Below the pieces are notes generated by a model. It saw only the letters and a program-made list of their open reading frames with translations. It was not told the DNA's origin and ran no database searches. A program made the translations under genes and the position numbers. DNA of 64,000 bases from Candidatus Alistipes avicola (GTDB lineage Bacteria > Bacteroidota > Bacteroidia > Bacteroidales > Rikenellaceae): positions 124,001 to 188,000 of the forward strand of contig DWYR01000008.1 of assembly GCA_019118565.1 (NCBI GenBank), written 5' to 3'. Of this stretch, positions 25,139-36,058 are shown in pieces. The stretch's first letter is position 1. Each line of letters opens with the position of its first letter.

Positions 25139-26446
25139 TTAGAAATCGGTATTCCACTCACCGTCGGCATCCGGATAGATGACCGCAGCGTCGGGTGCGA
25201 CCGATTTCAACCACTGGTAGGCTTTATACATATTGTATCCGTTTCCACACTCTCCGCCCAGGGCAAAGGCAATGATACAGGTGTGGTTGCGCGAACGGTA
25301 ATACATGGCGCGTACCCGGTCGATGTATTCATCCACCAACTTCGGATCGTTGGTCGGTGTGCCGCCTACGGTGCGGTCCTCGCGGTTGTCGGGGGCGTTG
25401 AGGTTGGCCTGGTCGATCACCATCATACCCATGGCATCGCACAGGTCATAGAACCAGTATGGTTGCGGATAGTTGGGCCAAAGGGTATTCACCCCGTTCT
25501 TTTTCAGATTGAGAAGCTCCTTGCGGGTCGTCTGCTCGTCTCCGGCTGCATTGTAGCGTTGCCATACGATATTGACCGGTTTGCCGAAGCGGCAGAACTG
25601 CCCCTCCTTCACCTCCTGCTGGTCGAATCCGATCTTGATCGGAATGTACTCCTTGAACGTTCCGTTGCGTTTGGTGTAGAGCATCACCTTGTAGAGCGGA
25701 CTCTTGCCGTTTACCCCCCAGCGGTGTTCGTTGGTGTGGTAGATGAAGGGGTGGAAGCGCAGTGTATCGACCGATTGTCCTGCGACCGTAATTTCGTTTA
25801 CGCTGAATTCGAGCAACTTGCCGGTCGGATCGTAGATGTCGAATCCGACGGTGATCGGCTCTTCGTAGTTGAATCCGTTTTGCAGGATAACTTCCAGATC
25901 CAGAATGCCGAAGCGGTTCAGTGAGTCGGGTGTCAACTTGACATTGAAGTCACGGATGCTCCGCTTCTCCTGGGCGAACAGGTAGCTGTTCGAGAAGGGT
26001 TTTACGGGTTTTGCCGAGAACCCTTTTTCGAGCGATGTGTAGGGATTCTTGTGCAGGATGAAGAGCAGGTCGTTTTCCCCTTGCTTTACGTATGGGGTAA
26101 TGTCCAGGTCGAGTGGCGAGTATGTGTCGTTGACAATAATGACGGGACGCTCGTTGATGCACAGGGTATAGGATGCCCGTACGTTCTCCAGATGGAGGTA
26201 GATGAACGAGTCGAACCAGCTGTTGGGGATTTCGACCTCTTCGCCCAGTCCGAGTACATCCTCTCCTTCGGTCAGGAGTTTGGGCTCGAACGCCTTGTAC
26301 TTGGCGATGTTCTTGCGGTCGAGTGCATCGGCCGCTTCGCGGGTGTCGAAGGGAACGAACTCCGAACGGTAGATGCGGGGTGAGGTTTGGGCCGAAACCG
26401 TGGCGGCAAAACCCAGCGCGATGAGTATCAGTAATATCCGTTTCAT
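25139..26446 (-). CDS. Secreted GH2-like protein with a truncated catalytic barrel
   Basis: A 435-residue protein with a signal peptide (ending near TVSA|Q). An N-terminal jelly-roll domain resembles the sugar-binding domain of family 2 glycosidases (about 20-170), followed by an Ig-like domain (about 170-290) and the start of a TIM barrel. In the barrel, NHTCIIAFALGGECGNG places Glu399 where GH2 enzymes have the general acid (usual motif NE). Only about 36 residues follow, so the second half of the barrel with the nucleophile Glu is missing. The stop codon is clean, with no GH2-like continuation expected in the 15 bp before rlmH. It is probably a non-catalytic carbohydrate-binding protein or a remnant. 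Confidence 0.7.
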   Translation of the reverse strand: MKRILLILIALGFAATVSAQTSPRIYRSEFVPFDTREAADALDRKNIAKYKAFEPKLLTEGEDVLGLGEEVEIPNSWFDSFIYLHLENVRASYTLCINERPVIIVNDTYSPLDLDITPYVKQGENDLLFILHKNPYTSLEKGFSAKPVKPFSNSYLFAQEKRSIRDFNVKLTPDSLNRFGILDLEVILQNGFNYEEPITVGFDIYDPTGKLLEFSVNEITVAGQSVDTLRFHPFIYHTNEHRWGVNGKSPLYKVMLYTKRNGTFKEYIPIKIGFDQQEVKEGQFCRFGKPVNIVWQRYNAAGDEQTTRKELLNLKKNGVNTLWPNYPQPYWFYDLCDAMGMMVIDQANLNAPDNREDRTVGGTPTNDPKLVDEYIDRVRAMYYRSRNHTCIIAFALGGECGNGYNMYKAYQWLKSVAPDAAVIYPDADGEWNTDF

Positions 26447-26487
26447 GATCGAATGCTGTGGTCAATAATCGTATGAATGAGACTTGA

Positions 26488-26518
26488 CAAAGGTACTTTT
26501 TTTTTGCCGAATCGCAAA
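26488..26518 (-). promoter_or_regulatory. Promoter of the GH2-like/rlmH/luxR unit
   Basis: On the minus strand TTTG (26518-26515), a 19-bp spacer and TACCTTTG (26495-26488) form a consensus Bacteroidota promoter, 41 bp before the ATG of the GH2-like gene. It overlaps the divergent asnS promoter. Confidence 0.75.
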
Positions 26519-26533
26519 TATGTCGTATCTTTG
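26503..26533 (+). promoter_or_regulatory. asnS promoter
   Basis: TTTG (26503-26506), a 19-bp spacer and TATCTTTG (26526-26533) form a strong consensus promoter about 52 bp before the asnS ATG. Its -33 box lies between the -33 and -7 boxes of the divergent minus-strand promoter. Confidence 0.8.
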
Positions 26534-26585
26534 TATATCTGTATCTTCATTTTTTGTGCAAACAGATAGAAATTTATTGATAGGT

Positions 26586-27974
<1,389 letters not shown>

Positions 27975-28144
27975 TCGGACGTTCAGCCGAAACATTAATC
28001 AAGAGGCTGCAAATCCCTGCTGCGGGACTCTCCTCCGCACTCTGTGATCGCTCTTTTTCAGGAACGGCACGGCTTGCGACGGTCCGTTGGGATAGGGAAG
28101 AGACCTTGTCAGGCGTTATGGTATTTAATCGTTAAACGGAAAGT

Positions 28145-29566
28145 ATGGCTATCAAACAGAAACAGGTGCTGTCCATGCAGCAGAAACTGTCTCCGCAACA
28201 GATTCAGATGATTCGATTGCTCGAACTGCCGGCGGCTCAGCTCGAACAGCGCATCAAACAGGAGATTGAGGAGAATATCGTGCTGGAGGAGGATGACCAT
28301 ACTTCGGAAGAGGAGCAACCTCAGGAGATATCGATGGAGGATTATCTCCAGGAAGACGACGAAACCCCTGCCTACAAAAGTCGTATCAATAACTTTTCGA
28401 AAGACGACAAACCTCGTCAGGTTCCCGTTGTCGAGGGACGCACCTTGCAGGAGTACCTGATCGAGCAGTTGGGATACCGCAACCTTTCTGAAACCGATAT
28501 GCGTTTGGCGACCTTTTTGGTCGGGAGTATCGAAGATGACGGTTATCTACGCCGGGACCTGGAATCCATTGCCGACGATATAGCCTTCACTCTGGGAATC
28601 GAGGTGGAACCACAGCACCTGGAGGAGCTTCTGCGGATCATTCACGAGTTGGAGCCGGCGGGTGTCGGGGCTCGCAACCTGCAAGAATGCCTGTTGTTGC
28701 AGATGGATGCGCAGAAAACGAATACGCCGGCCAGAGTGCTTGCCCGTAAGATATTGGCCAGTTATTTCGATGATTTCGTTAAAAAGCATTATGAGAAGCT
28801 GATGGCTCGTTTGCGGGTCTCGGAGCAGGAGTTCCGCGAAGCGATCGAAGAGATCAAACGCCTTTCCCCTCGACCGGGGAATCTCTATTCGGAGGGAGGA
28901 ACGGATACGACTCCATATGTGATTCCGGACTTTATCCTGGACTACCAGGACGGCCATTTCGATTTGTCGTTGAATTCATACAACATTCCCGAAGCCAAGA
29001 TCAACCATCGCTATGTCGATATGATTCGGGGTATGGTGAATTCCGAGGGGAAGGTGAAGGAGTCCGATCGGGAAGCTTTGCAATTCGTGAAAAGCAAGAT
29101 CGATTCGGCCAAATGGTTTATTTCGGCAATCAAACAGCGTCACGATACATTGATGTCTACCATGCGGGCGATTCTCGATTATCAGCGGGAGTATTTCAAA
29201 GATGGTAATAAGAGTAAGCTGCGCCCGATGATTTTAAAAGATATTGCGGATCGGACGGGGCTGGACGTTTCGACTATTTCCCGGGTAGTGAACAGCAAAT
29301 ACGTACAGACTCATTTCGGAATCATCTTGCTCAAATCCCTCTTTTCGGAGGCAATGCAGACCGATAGCGGCGAGGAGGTTTCGAGCTACGAGATCAAGAA
29401 TATTCTGCAACAGTGTGTTGATGAGGAGGACAAGCGACATCCTCTGACCGATGAGACGCTGATGGATATTCTCAACTCGAAGGGGTATCATATCGCTCGC
29501 CGAACGGTTGCCAAATATCGCGAGATTCTGAACATTCCCGTTGCCCGGTTGCGCAAGCAGATTTAA
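28145..29566 (+). CDS. rpoN: RNA polymerase sigma-54 factor
   Basis: Alternative sigma factor that needs AAA+ enhancer-binding activators. The protein is 473 aa. The Gln/Leu-rich activator region is at the N-terminus (QKLSPQQIQMIRLLELPA), followed by an acidic region (about 42-75), the core-binding domain, the helix-turn-helix (DVSTISRVVNSKYV) and the RpoN box ARRTVAKYRE near the C-terminus. The 170 bp upstream (27975-28144) shows no recognisable promoter box. The downstream PAP2-like gene starts 4 bp after the stop codon. Confidence 0.96.
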   Translation: MAIKQKQVLSMQQKLSPQQIQMIRLLELPAAQLEQRIKQEIEENIVLEEDDHTSEEEQPQEISMEDYLQEDDETPAYKSRINNFSKDDKPRQVPVVEGRTLQEYLIEQLGYRNLSETDMRLATFLVGSIEDDGYLRRDLESIADDIAFTLGIEVEPQHLEELLRIIHELEPAGVGARNLQECLLLQMDAQKTNTPARVLARKILASYFDDFVKKHYEKLMARLRVSEQEFREAIEEIKRLSPRPGNLYSEGGTDTTPYVIPDFILDYQDGHFDLSLNSYNIPEAKINHRYVDMIRGMVNSEGKVKESDREALQFVKSKIDSAKWFISAIKQRHDTLMSTMRAILDYQREYFKDGNKSKLRPMILKDIADRTGLDVSTISRVVNSKYVQTHFGIILLKSLFSEAMQTDSGEEVSSYEIKNILQQCVDEEDKRHPLTDETLMDILNSKGYHIARRTVAKYREILNIPVARLRKQI

Positions 29567-29570
29567 CACT

Positions 29571-30176
29571 ATGTATAGGTCTCTTGCCAGAGTCGTCTCT
29601 TTTGCGCTGCATCCGTTCGTGATGCCGCTTTACATGATTTTGTTGCTACTCACCGATACGACTTATGCTTCGATCTATTCGTTGAAGGTTAAGATTTATC
29701 TGGTATGGGTGACCGTGTTGTTCACGATGATTATTCCGGCATTGGTCTTGATGTTGCTCAAATCGTATCATAAGATCAGCGATTCGGATTTGACTCGACG
29801 AAGCGAACGGCTCATTCCTGTGTCAGCAATAGCCGTTTGTTACCTTCTTTGCGGAGTTGCCGTTATTCGAGTCCCTTTAGCCGAGATGCTCAGCCGATTC
29901 ATGTTTGCTGCGGCTGCATGTGCCTTGCTTGTCATGATTATCTCCCTGTTCTGGAAGATCAGCTTGCATTTAACGGCATCGGGAGCCATACTCTCTTTTG
30001 TCCTGATGGTCCATATCGCCAGTGGTGGACGATTGATGGGGGCGTTGTGTGCGGCGATTTTTGCCGCGGGGCTACTTGGCTCGGCCCGATTGCAATTGGG
30101 ATACCATACGCCGATGCAGGTTTTTGCCGGATTCATGACGGGGCTGGTTGTCGGGGCGGTGATTGTACTGCTCTGA
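29571..30176 (+). CDS. PAP2-like integral membrane protein
   Basis: A 201-residue protein with five to six hydrophobic segments. The closing segments SLHLTASGAI and LGYHTPMQVFAGFMTG resemble the last two motifs of PAP2 lipid phosphatases (SGH and RxxxGxHxxxDVxAG), with the Arg of the third motif replaced or displaced. I chose ATG 29571 because the alternative at 29541 overlaps rpoN by 26 bp. It may be a divergent PAP2-family phosphatase of undecaprenyl or other isoprenoid phosphates; activity is uncertain because the motifs are incomplete. Confidence 0.65.
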   Translation: MYRSLARVVSFALHPFVMPLYMILLLLTDTTYASIYSLKVKIYLVWVTVLFTMIIPALVLMLLKSYHKISDSDLTRRSERLIPVSAIAVCYLLCGVAVIRVPLAEMLSRFMFAAAACALLVMIISLFWKISLHLTASGAILSFVLMVHIASGGRLMGALCAAIFAAGLLGSARLQLGYHTPMQVFAGFMTGLVVGAVIVLL

Positions 30177-30190
30177 GACGGTAAAAAGAA

Positions 30191-30235
30191 GAGCGAGAAC
30201 GGGCGGATGATTTTTTCATCCGCCCGTTCTCGCTT
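30191..30235. terminator. Bidirectional terminator between the PAP2-like and DUF4923-like genes
   Basis: A perfect 19-bp stem (30192-30210 with 30216-30234) with a TTTTT loop. On the plus strand a TTTT run follows at 30240. On the minus strand a TTCTTTTTA tract follows. It lies between convergent genes. Confidence 0.9.
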
Positions 30236-30244
30236 GGTGCTTTT

Positions 30245-30853
30245 CTATTTGGAAAATTCTCCACCCAACATGATGCCCGGATAATTCGCCAACAATTGGC
30301 TCACGTTGTTCAGATTCGAATTCTTCGCTAATTCTGTGGAGGCATGACGTGCCGCTTTGATCGCCTCGTTGGCATCGAATTGGAGTGTCAGAACCTTGTT
30401 TTCTGCAAGGGTTACATAACCGACAAATATTGCTCTCGTCCCTTCTCTCTCCAAGATCAGATGTAATGTTCCCGTCTTGGAAGAGTATGTGTAGTTCCCG
30501 TCGAGTTCCTGGCCTCCCATCGAGATGTGGACCTTCCCTCTCCGCTTGAATATTACAGATCCCTTGCCGGGTTTGAGTCCTCCTTTGACATAGGCCGCTG
30601 CGATTTCGCTTTTCAGTCCGTTGACGGCGATCGATGCCAGAAGGTCGTTGCCCTTATATTCAATGCTGGGAGCTCTATATGTCCAGGCCCCCAACAGTTC
30701 GTCTGCCGAGGGGTAGCTCTTTTTCACAACCGTCTGCTCCGAAGGTTGGCTCATTCCGGCCAGCTGACGCAATTTGTCGGCGAATGATTGGGCGTGGAGG
30801 CTTGTTGCAGAGCATCCGATTGCAAGCAGGAGAAAAATAGCGATGCGCTTCAT
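30245..30853 (-). CDS. Exported DUF4923-like protein
   Basis: A 202-residue protein with a signal peptide (cleavage near SLHA|Q). The mature part has a helical start (SFADKLRQLAGM), then ELLGAWTYRAPSIEYKG and repeated beta strands (GKVHISMGG, NYTYSSKTGTLHLIL). This resembles the Bacteroidales family DUF4923, whose function is unknown. It is the last gene of the OPT-pepT-nadE unit, 4 bp after nadE. No catalytic motif is visible. Confidence 0.65.
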   Translation of the reverse strand: MKRIAIFLLLAIGCSATSLHAQSFADKLRQLAGMSQPSEQTVVKKSYPSADELLGAWTYRAPSIEYKGNDLLASIAVNGLKSEIAAAYVKGGLKPGKGSVIFKRRGKVHISMGGQELDGNYTYSSKTGTLHLILEREGTRAIFVGYVTLAENKVLTLQFDANEAIKAARHASTELAKNSNLNNVSQLLANYPGIMLGGEFSK

Positions 30854-30857
30854 GACT

Positions 30858-32795
30858 TTATTTCTCTTCTTCGATTAACCGGTCGATCTCCCGCATCCAT
30901 GTGTCGGCATTGGCATCCGAGGGCATTCTCCAGTCACCGCGTGGGGAGAGCGAAATGATGCCCACTTTCGGGCCGTCCGGCATGGTCGAACGTTTGAACT
31001 GCTGCGAGAAGAAGCGCTGGAAGAACAGACGCATCCATCGCAGGATCGTTCCCCGGTCGTAGCGGTCGTTGAAAGCCTTTTGTGCGACGAAGAGGATTTT
31101 TGCCGGCGAGTAGCCGTTGTGGATGAAGTGATAGAGGAAGAAGTCGTGCAGTTCGTATGGGCCGATGATCTTTTCGGTCTGCTGGCCGAACTCCTTGCCC
31201 TCTTCGGTGGGTAGCAATTCGGGACTGATCGGGGTTTCCACCACGTCGATGAGGATTTGACGGATTGCATCGTCCTTGCAACGCTCGGCCATCCAGCGCA
31301 TCAAGACGCGGATCAGCGTCTTGGGAAGTGAAGCATTCAGTCCGTACATCGACATCTGGTCGCCGTTGTAGGTTGCCCACCCCAGGGCAAGTTCACTCAG
31401 GTCGCCGGTTCCTAACACCAGACCACCTTCGAGGTTGGCCAGATCCATCAGAATCTGGGTTCGCTCACGGGCTTGGGCGTTTTCATAGGCGGAAGATTGG
31501 GTCGTGGGGTCGAGTCCGATATCCGCGAAGTGCTGTTCGCACGCTTTGCGGATCGATATTTCACGTGACGTTACGCCGAGACAGCGCATCAGGGCCAGAG
31601 CATTGCGATAGGTGCGGTTGCTGGTGCCGAACCCCGGCATCGTAACGGCTATAATTCCCTTGCGGTTCAGCCCGAGACGGTCGAATGTGCGCACGGCAAT
31701 CATCAGCGCCAACGTGGAGTCGAGTCCGCCGGATACACCCAACACCACTTTCTTGCAGTTGGTATGTTCGAGGCGCTGGGCAAGGCCCATTGTCTGGATA
31801 TTGACAATCTCGTTACCGCACTCCTCCATCTCCTCCGGTGATCCGGGAACAAACGGCTGGGGATCGATCCACCGATCGAGTGTCGTGTCTGCGGGATTCT
31901 TCGGAAGCGATATTTCAACGATGATGCGTTCGTTCGGACGGTGCGGAGCAAAGGTTGTCGTGCGGCGGCGAGAGGTGATAAGCCGCTCGGTATCGATGTC
32001 GGCTACTACAAGCTGCTCTTCGAGCGAGAACCGCTCGCTGCGCTGCAGGATCTGGCCTCCTTCGACGATGATTCCGTTTCCGGCAAAAACGAGGTCGGTC
32101 GAGGACTCTCCGTATCCGGCCGAGCAGTAGACGTATGCCGACTGCGTACGGGCCGACTGCGATTTGACGAGTGAAAGCAGGTAGTTGTGCTTGCCGATTA
32201 CTTCGGGCGAAGCAGAGAGGTTGAACAGTACCTGGGCACCGTCCACGGCCTGATTGACCGAAGGTGCTGCCGGAACCCACATATCCTCGCAGATCTCGAC
32301 GCCGAACTTTACCCCGTCGAGGTTGAACAGGATGTTGCGTCCGAAATCGGTCTCCTGGCCACACATTCGGATAGTGGCGAAGCCGATCTCCTCGCCCGAC
32401 ATGAAGCAGCGTGCCTCGTAGAATTCTGCGTAGTTCGGGATATAGGTTTTGGGAACCACCCCTCGGATGCGTCCTTCGGCGAAGACGACGGCACAGTTAT
32501 AGAGAGCGTTGCCATAGGTGATCGGCATACCGACGATGCCGACGACGGGTAGCTGACTGGTTTCCGAAAGGATATATCCGAGCGCCTGTTCCGCTGCATT
32601 GAGCAGGGTGGGCTGCTGGATCAGGTCTCCGCACGTGTAGGCCGTGACCGAAAGTTCCGGGAAGAGGATGATCCGGGCACCCCGGTCGGCACCTTTGCGG
32701 ATCAGCCCTGTAATCTGGCGGGCGTTATAGTCGCAATCGGCGATTCTCACGTGGGGAATCGCCGCTGCAACCTTTAAAAAACCGAATTTAGACAT
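30858..32795 (-). CDS. nadE: Glutamine-dependent NAD+ synthetase
   Basis: Amidates nicotinate adenine dinucleotide to NAD. The 645-residue protein fuses an N-terminal nitrilase-type glutaminase with a C-terminal synthetase. The glutaminase shows Glu in FPELSVTAYTCGD and the nucleophile Cys in GVEICEDMW. The synthetase shows the PP-loop VSGGLDSTLALMI and GTGDLSELALGWATYNGD. Fusion of glutaminase and synthetase is the usual form where free ammonia is not relied on. It lies between pepT (26-bp gap) and the DUF4923-like gene. Confidence 0.96.
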   Translation of the reverse strand: MSKFGFLKVAAAIPHVRIADCDYNARQITGLIRKGADRGARIILFPELSVTAYTCGDLIQQPTLLNAAEQALGYILSETSQLPVVGIVGMPITYGNALYNCAVVFAEGRIRGVVPKTYIPNYAEFYEARCFMSGEEIGFATIRMCGQETDFGRNILFNLDGVKFGVEICEDMWVPAAPSVNQAVDGAQVLFNLSASPEVIGKHNYLLSLVKSQSARTQSAYVYCSAGYGESSTDLVFAGNGIIVEGGQILQRSERFSLEEQLVVADIDTERLITSRRRTTTFAPHRPNERIIVEISLPKNPADTTLDRWIDPQPFVPGSPEEMEECGNEIVNIQTMGLAQRLEHTNCKKVVLGVSGGLDSTLALMIAVRTFDRLGLNRKGIIAVTMPGFGTSNRTYRNALALMRCLGVTSREISIRKACEQHFADIGLDPTTQSSAYENAQARERTQILMDLANLEGGLVLGTGDLSELALGWATYNGDQMSMYGLNASLPKTLIRVLMRWMAERCKDDAIRQILIDVVETPISPELLPTEEGKEFGQQTEKIIGPYELHDFFLYHFIHNGYSPAKILFVAQKAFNDRYDRGTILRWMRLFFQRFFSQQFKRSTMPDGPKVGIISLSPRGDWRMPSDANADTWMREIDRLIEEEK

Positions 32796-32821
32796 ACGAT
32801 TTCAGCGGTTAAATACTTTTG

Positions 32822-34039
32822 TTATTTGGCCCAGAGTTGAGCGATGTTCAGAATGACCTGAGTGGCTTTTCGCATCGTCGTGAGCGAGCAATATTCGAAA
32901 CGTCCGTGGAAGTTCATGCCGCCCGTAAAGAGATTCGGACATGGAAGTCCCATGAACGAGAGACGGGCTCCGTCCGTGCCGCCGCGGATCGGTTTGACGA
33001 GCGGTTTTACATCCGCCATTTGCATGGCTTCGATTGCTTTGTCGATCACCTGCGGATGGGGTTCGACCATCGAACGCATGTTGTAGTAAGAATCCTTGAG
33101 CGTCAGGGCCACTACACCTTTGCCGTATTTCTTTGTCAAGAAATCGACGACATTTTCCATGAGGGTTTTGCGGGCTTCGAACTTCTCTTTGTCATGGTCG
33201 CGGATGATATAGCTTATCTGCGCCTTTTCGACCGTTCCGGTCAGGTTCGTGCAGTGGAAGAAGCCTTCGTACCCCTCCGTATGCTCGGGGCGTTCCCATG
33301 CCGGAAGCAGTGCGTTAAGCTCCGCTGCAACCTGAATGGCGTTGATCATCTTGTCCTTGGCGTAACCGGGGTGTACGTTGCGGCCCTGAATCTCGATCTT
33401 GGCTGCCGCCGCGTTGAAGTTTTCGTATTCGAGTTCACCCTCGAAACCTCCGTCTACCGTATAGGCAAACTGTGCTCCGAACGCCTTGACATCGAAGAAA
33501 TCGACACCGCGTCCAATCTCCTCGTCGGGCGTAAATCCGAGGCGGATCTTCCCGTGTTTGATCTCGGGGTGGTTGAGCAGATACTCGGCTGCGGTCATGA
33601 TTTCGGCCACACCTGCCTTGTCGTCCGCACCCAGCAGCGTCGTGCCGTCGGTATGGATCAGCGTGTGCCCCTTGAAGAAGGGGAGTTCGGGGAAATCCTC
33701 AACGGTTATCACCGTGTTCTCATTCAGACGGATATCCTTGCCGTCGTACTTCTCGATGATCTGCGGTTTGACGTTTGCGCCACTCATGTCGGGAGCCGTA
33801 TCCACGTGGGCGATGAAGCCGATGACCGGCACGTTCTCATAACCGGGCGTTGCGGGAATCGTACCCATCGCATAGCCGTATTTGTCGATCGACACTTCGG
33901 TCATGCCCAGTCCCTTCATCTCCTCGACCAGATGTTTGAGCAGGGCGAGTTGTTTGTCCGTCGAGGGGAACTTCTCGCTCGACTCGTCGCTTTGCGTGTC
34001 GAAGGAGACGTATTTCAAAAATCTATCTTTTAAGTCCAT
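32822..34039 (-). CDS. pepT: Peptidase T (tripeptidase)
   Basis: Cytoplasmic M20-family zinc aminopeptidase that removes the N-terminal residue of tripeptides. The protein is 405 aa, the family length. Metal and catalytic segments are GFIAHVDTAPD, LLGADDKAGVAEIM and GFTPDEEIGRG; RGGTDGARLSFMG and PCPNLFTGG lie near the C-terminus. It lies 39 bp downstream of an OPT transporter gene, suggesting uptake followed by cleavage of small peptides. Confidence 0.95.
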   Translation of the reverse strand: MDLKDRFLKYVSFDTQSDESSEKFPSTDKQLALLKHLVEEMKGLGMTEVSIDKYGYAMGTIPATPGYENVPVIGFIAHVDTAPDMSGANVKPQIIEKYDGKDIRLNENTVITVEDFPELPFFKGHTLIHTDGTTLLGADDKAGVAEIMTAAEYLLNHPEIKHGKIRLGFTPDEEIGRGVDFFDVKAFGAQFAYTVDGGFEGELEYENFNAAAAKIEIQGRNVHPGYAKDKMINAIQVAAELNALLPAWERPEHTEGYEGFFHCTNLTGTVEKAQISYIIRDHDKEKFEARKTLMENVVDFLTKKYGKGVVALTLKDSYYNMRSMVEPHPQVIDKAIEAMQMADVKPLVKPIRGGTDGARLSFMGLPCPNLFTGGMNFHGRFEYCSLTTMRKATQVILNIAQLWAK

Positions 34040-34078
34040 ATCTGAATAACGTTGTAAGGTTGAACAATGTTGTCGTGT

Positions 34079-36019
34079 TTACTCCTCTTTCTTGGCACGG
34101 AGCGTATGCATCGCAAAGTAGACGATAATGCCGATATACATCACCAGTGCCAGCCACGAAGCGCCATTCGATGCGCACCATTCGGCCAGTTTCCAATCGG
34201 CTCCCGCAAACTTGATGATGGCGCTTACGACTCCCATTAGGGCACCTCCGGCGATGAATCCCGAGGCGATAAGCGTACCCTGGCTCATGCGGGCCTTGTT
34301 GAGGGCTGCGTCTTTCGAACGGGTCGATACGAACCATGCGACTACACCTCCGATGAGCAGCGGAAGGTTCAGTTGCAGAGGGATGAACATACCCAGCGAG
34401 AAGGGAAGTGCCGGGACGCCGATGCCGGTCAGCACCAGTGCCAGAATGGCTCCGCAGAAGTAGAGGATCCAGGGAGCCGATCCGCCCTGCATGAGCGGTT
34501 GGATGACAGCTGCCATGGCATTCGCCTGAGGTGCGACGAGCGGACTGCCTTCACCGAATCCGTATGTCTTGTTGAGCAGGATCATGACGCCCGCTACGGT
34601 TGCAGCCGATACGAAGACACCCAGGAATTTCCAACCCTCCTGTTTCTTGGGCGTCGATCCGATCCAGTATCCGATCTTCAGGTCGGTGATGAAACCGCCG
34701 GCAGTCGAGAGGGCCGTGCAGACTACGCCACCGATGATCAGTGCGGCCATGATGCCGCTCGTGCCGTTCAGACCGATACTTACCAATACGAGCGACGAGA
34801 GGATCAGCGTCATCAGCGTCATGCCCGATACAGGGTTGCTGCCGACGATCGCGATGGCGTTGGCCGCCACGGTGGTGAACAGGAACGAGATGACGAAGAC
34901 GATCAACAGCGCAACGATGGTCTGTCCCCAGTTGCCCAGCACGCCGAACTGGAAGAAGAAGAATACGGCGGCGAGCGTGGCGATCAGAATCGAAAGGATC
35001 AGCCGCATGCTAATATCGCGCTGCGTGCGCTCGACCTTGACTTCGGCGTTTTTCTTTTTACCGGAGAATTCGCTGATGGCCAGTCCCAATGCCTGACGGA
35101 TGATGCCGCCCTGACGGATGATGCCGATCAGGCCGGCCATGGCGATACCGCCGATTCCGAGCGGACGGCCGAAGGTCTGGAACAGATCCTCGGGCGACAT
35201 TCCTGCACCTGTTGCGGTGGAGCCGACGATCGGAACGACGAGCCACCACACAAGGAACGAACCTGCGGCGATGATGGCCGAATATTTCAGACCGATAATA
35301 TATCCAAGACCCAGGATGGCGGCGCTCGTATTGACCTGCAGCATCACCTTGAACTTGTCGGCAATGGCGGTTCCCCATGCGGTCATACGGGTCGAGATGG
35401 CCTCACCCCAGAGTCCGAATGTGCTGGCGCAGAAGTCGTAGAGACCGCCGACCAGACCGGCCACGGCGAGCAGTTTGGCCTGGCTGCCGCCCTTTTCACC
35501 CGATACGAGCACTTCGGTCGTGGCCGTAGCCTCCGGGAAAGGATATTTGCCGTGCATCTCCTTGACGAAATATTTGCGGAAGGGGATGAGCAGTACGATG
35601 CCCAGGATGCCGCCGAAAAGCGAAGAGAGGAATATTTTGTAGAATTCGGCTTCGAGACCGAGAATATAGAGGGCCGGAAGGGTGAAGATCGCTCCGGCGA
35701 CGATGATACCCGACGATGCGCCGATCGACTGGATGATGACGTTTTGTCCGAGCATATTCTTTTTACCCAAGACGTTCCCGACTCCGACGGCGATGATGGC
35801 GATCGGGATGGCGGCCTCGAATACCTGACCGATACGCAGCCCCAGGTAGGCTGCGGCGGCCGAGAAGAGAATCGCCATGAGGATGCCCATGGTTACCGAG
35901 TATGGGGTTACCTCCTTCGGCGTGGTGTTGGCCGGAAGGATGGGCTTGTACTCTTCACCCGGTTTAAGTTCCCGATAGGCGTTGTCGGGTAATGATTGTG
36001 TGGGTTTGTTTTGCTCCAT
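34079..36019 (-). CDS. OPT family oligopeptide transporter
   Basis: A 646-residue polytopic membrane protein with about 14-16 hydrophobic segments, typical of the OPT family (peptide or metal-chelate symporters). Examples of conserved stretches are GLRIGQVFEAAIPIAI, KMHGKYPFPEATATTEVL-like EMHGKYPFPEATATTE, and LKIGYWIGSTPKKQE. I chose ATG 36019 (MEQNKPTQSLP) because the -7 box at 36059-36066 would give an almost leaderless message for the earlier ATG at 36049. It heads a unit with pepT, nadE and a DUF4923-like gene. Confidence 0.9.
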   Translation of the reverse strand: MEQNKPTQSLPDNAYRELKPGEEYKPILPANTTPKEVTPYSVTMGILMAILFSAAAAYLGLRIGQVFEAAIPIAIIAVGVGNVLGKKNMLGQNVIIQSIGASSGIIVAGAIFTLPALYILGLEAEFYKIFLSSLFGGILGIVLLIPFRKYFVKEMHGKYPFPEATATTEVLVSGEKGGSQAKLLAVAGLVGGLYDFCASTFGLWGEAISTRMTAWGTAIADKFKVMLQVNTSAAILGLGYIIGLKYSAIIAAGSFLVWWLVVPIVGSTATGAGMSPEDLFQTFGRPLGIGGIAMAGLIGIIRQGGIIRQALGLAISEFSGKKKNAEVKVERTQRDISMRLILSILIATLAAVFFFFQFGVLGNWGQTIVALLIVFVISFLFTTVAANAIAIVGSNPVSGMTLMTLILSSLVLVSIGLNGTSGIMAALIIGGVVCTALSTAGGFITDLKIGYWIGSTPKKQEGWKFLGVFVSAATVAGVMILLNKTYGFGEGSPLVAPQANAMAAVIQPLMQGGSAPWILYFCGAILALVLTGIGVPALPFSLGMFIPLQLNLPLLIGGVVAWFVSTRSKDAALNKARMSQGTLIASGFIAGGALMGVVSAIIKFAGADWKLAEWCASNGASWLALVMYIGIIVYFAMHTLRAKKEE

Positions 36020-36058
36020 GTTTATGTCGTTTTTTGTTGAATTTTTCACAGTAACTTA

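Noticed and set aside
26484..26585. N-terminal extension of asnS
   Set aside because: It would start upstream of the consensus promoter; the family N-terminus begins at ATG 26586.
34373..35992. A 539-codon plus-strand frame opposite the OPT transporter, rich in charged residues
   Set aside because: The translation is low-complexity Asp/Gly/Arg-rich, as expected when hydrophobic transmembrane codons are read in reverse; there is no promoter or neighbour context.
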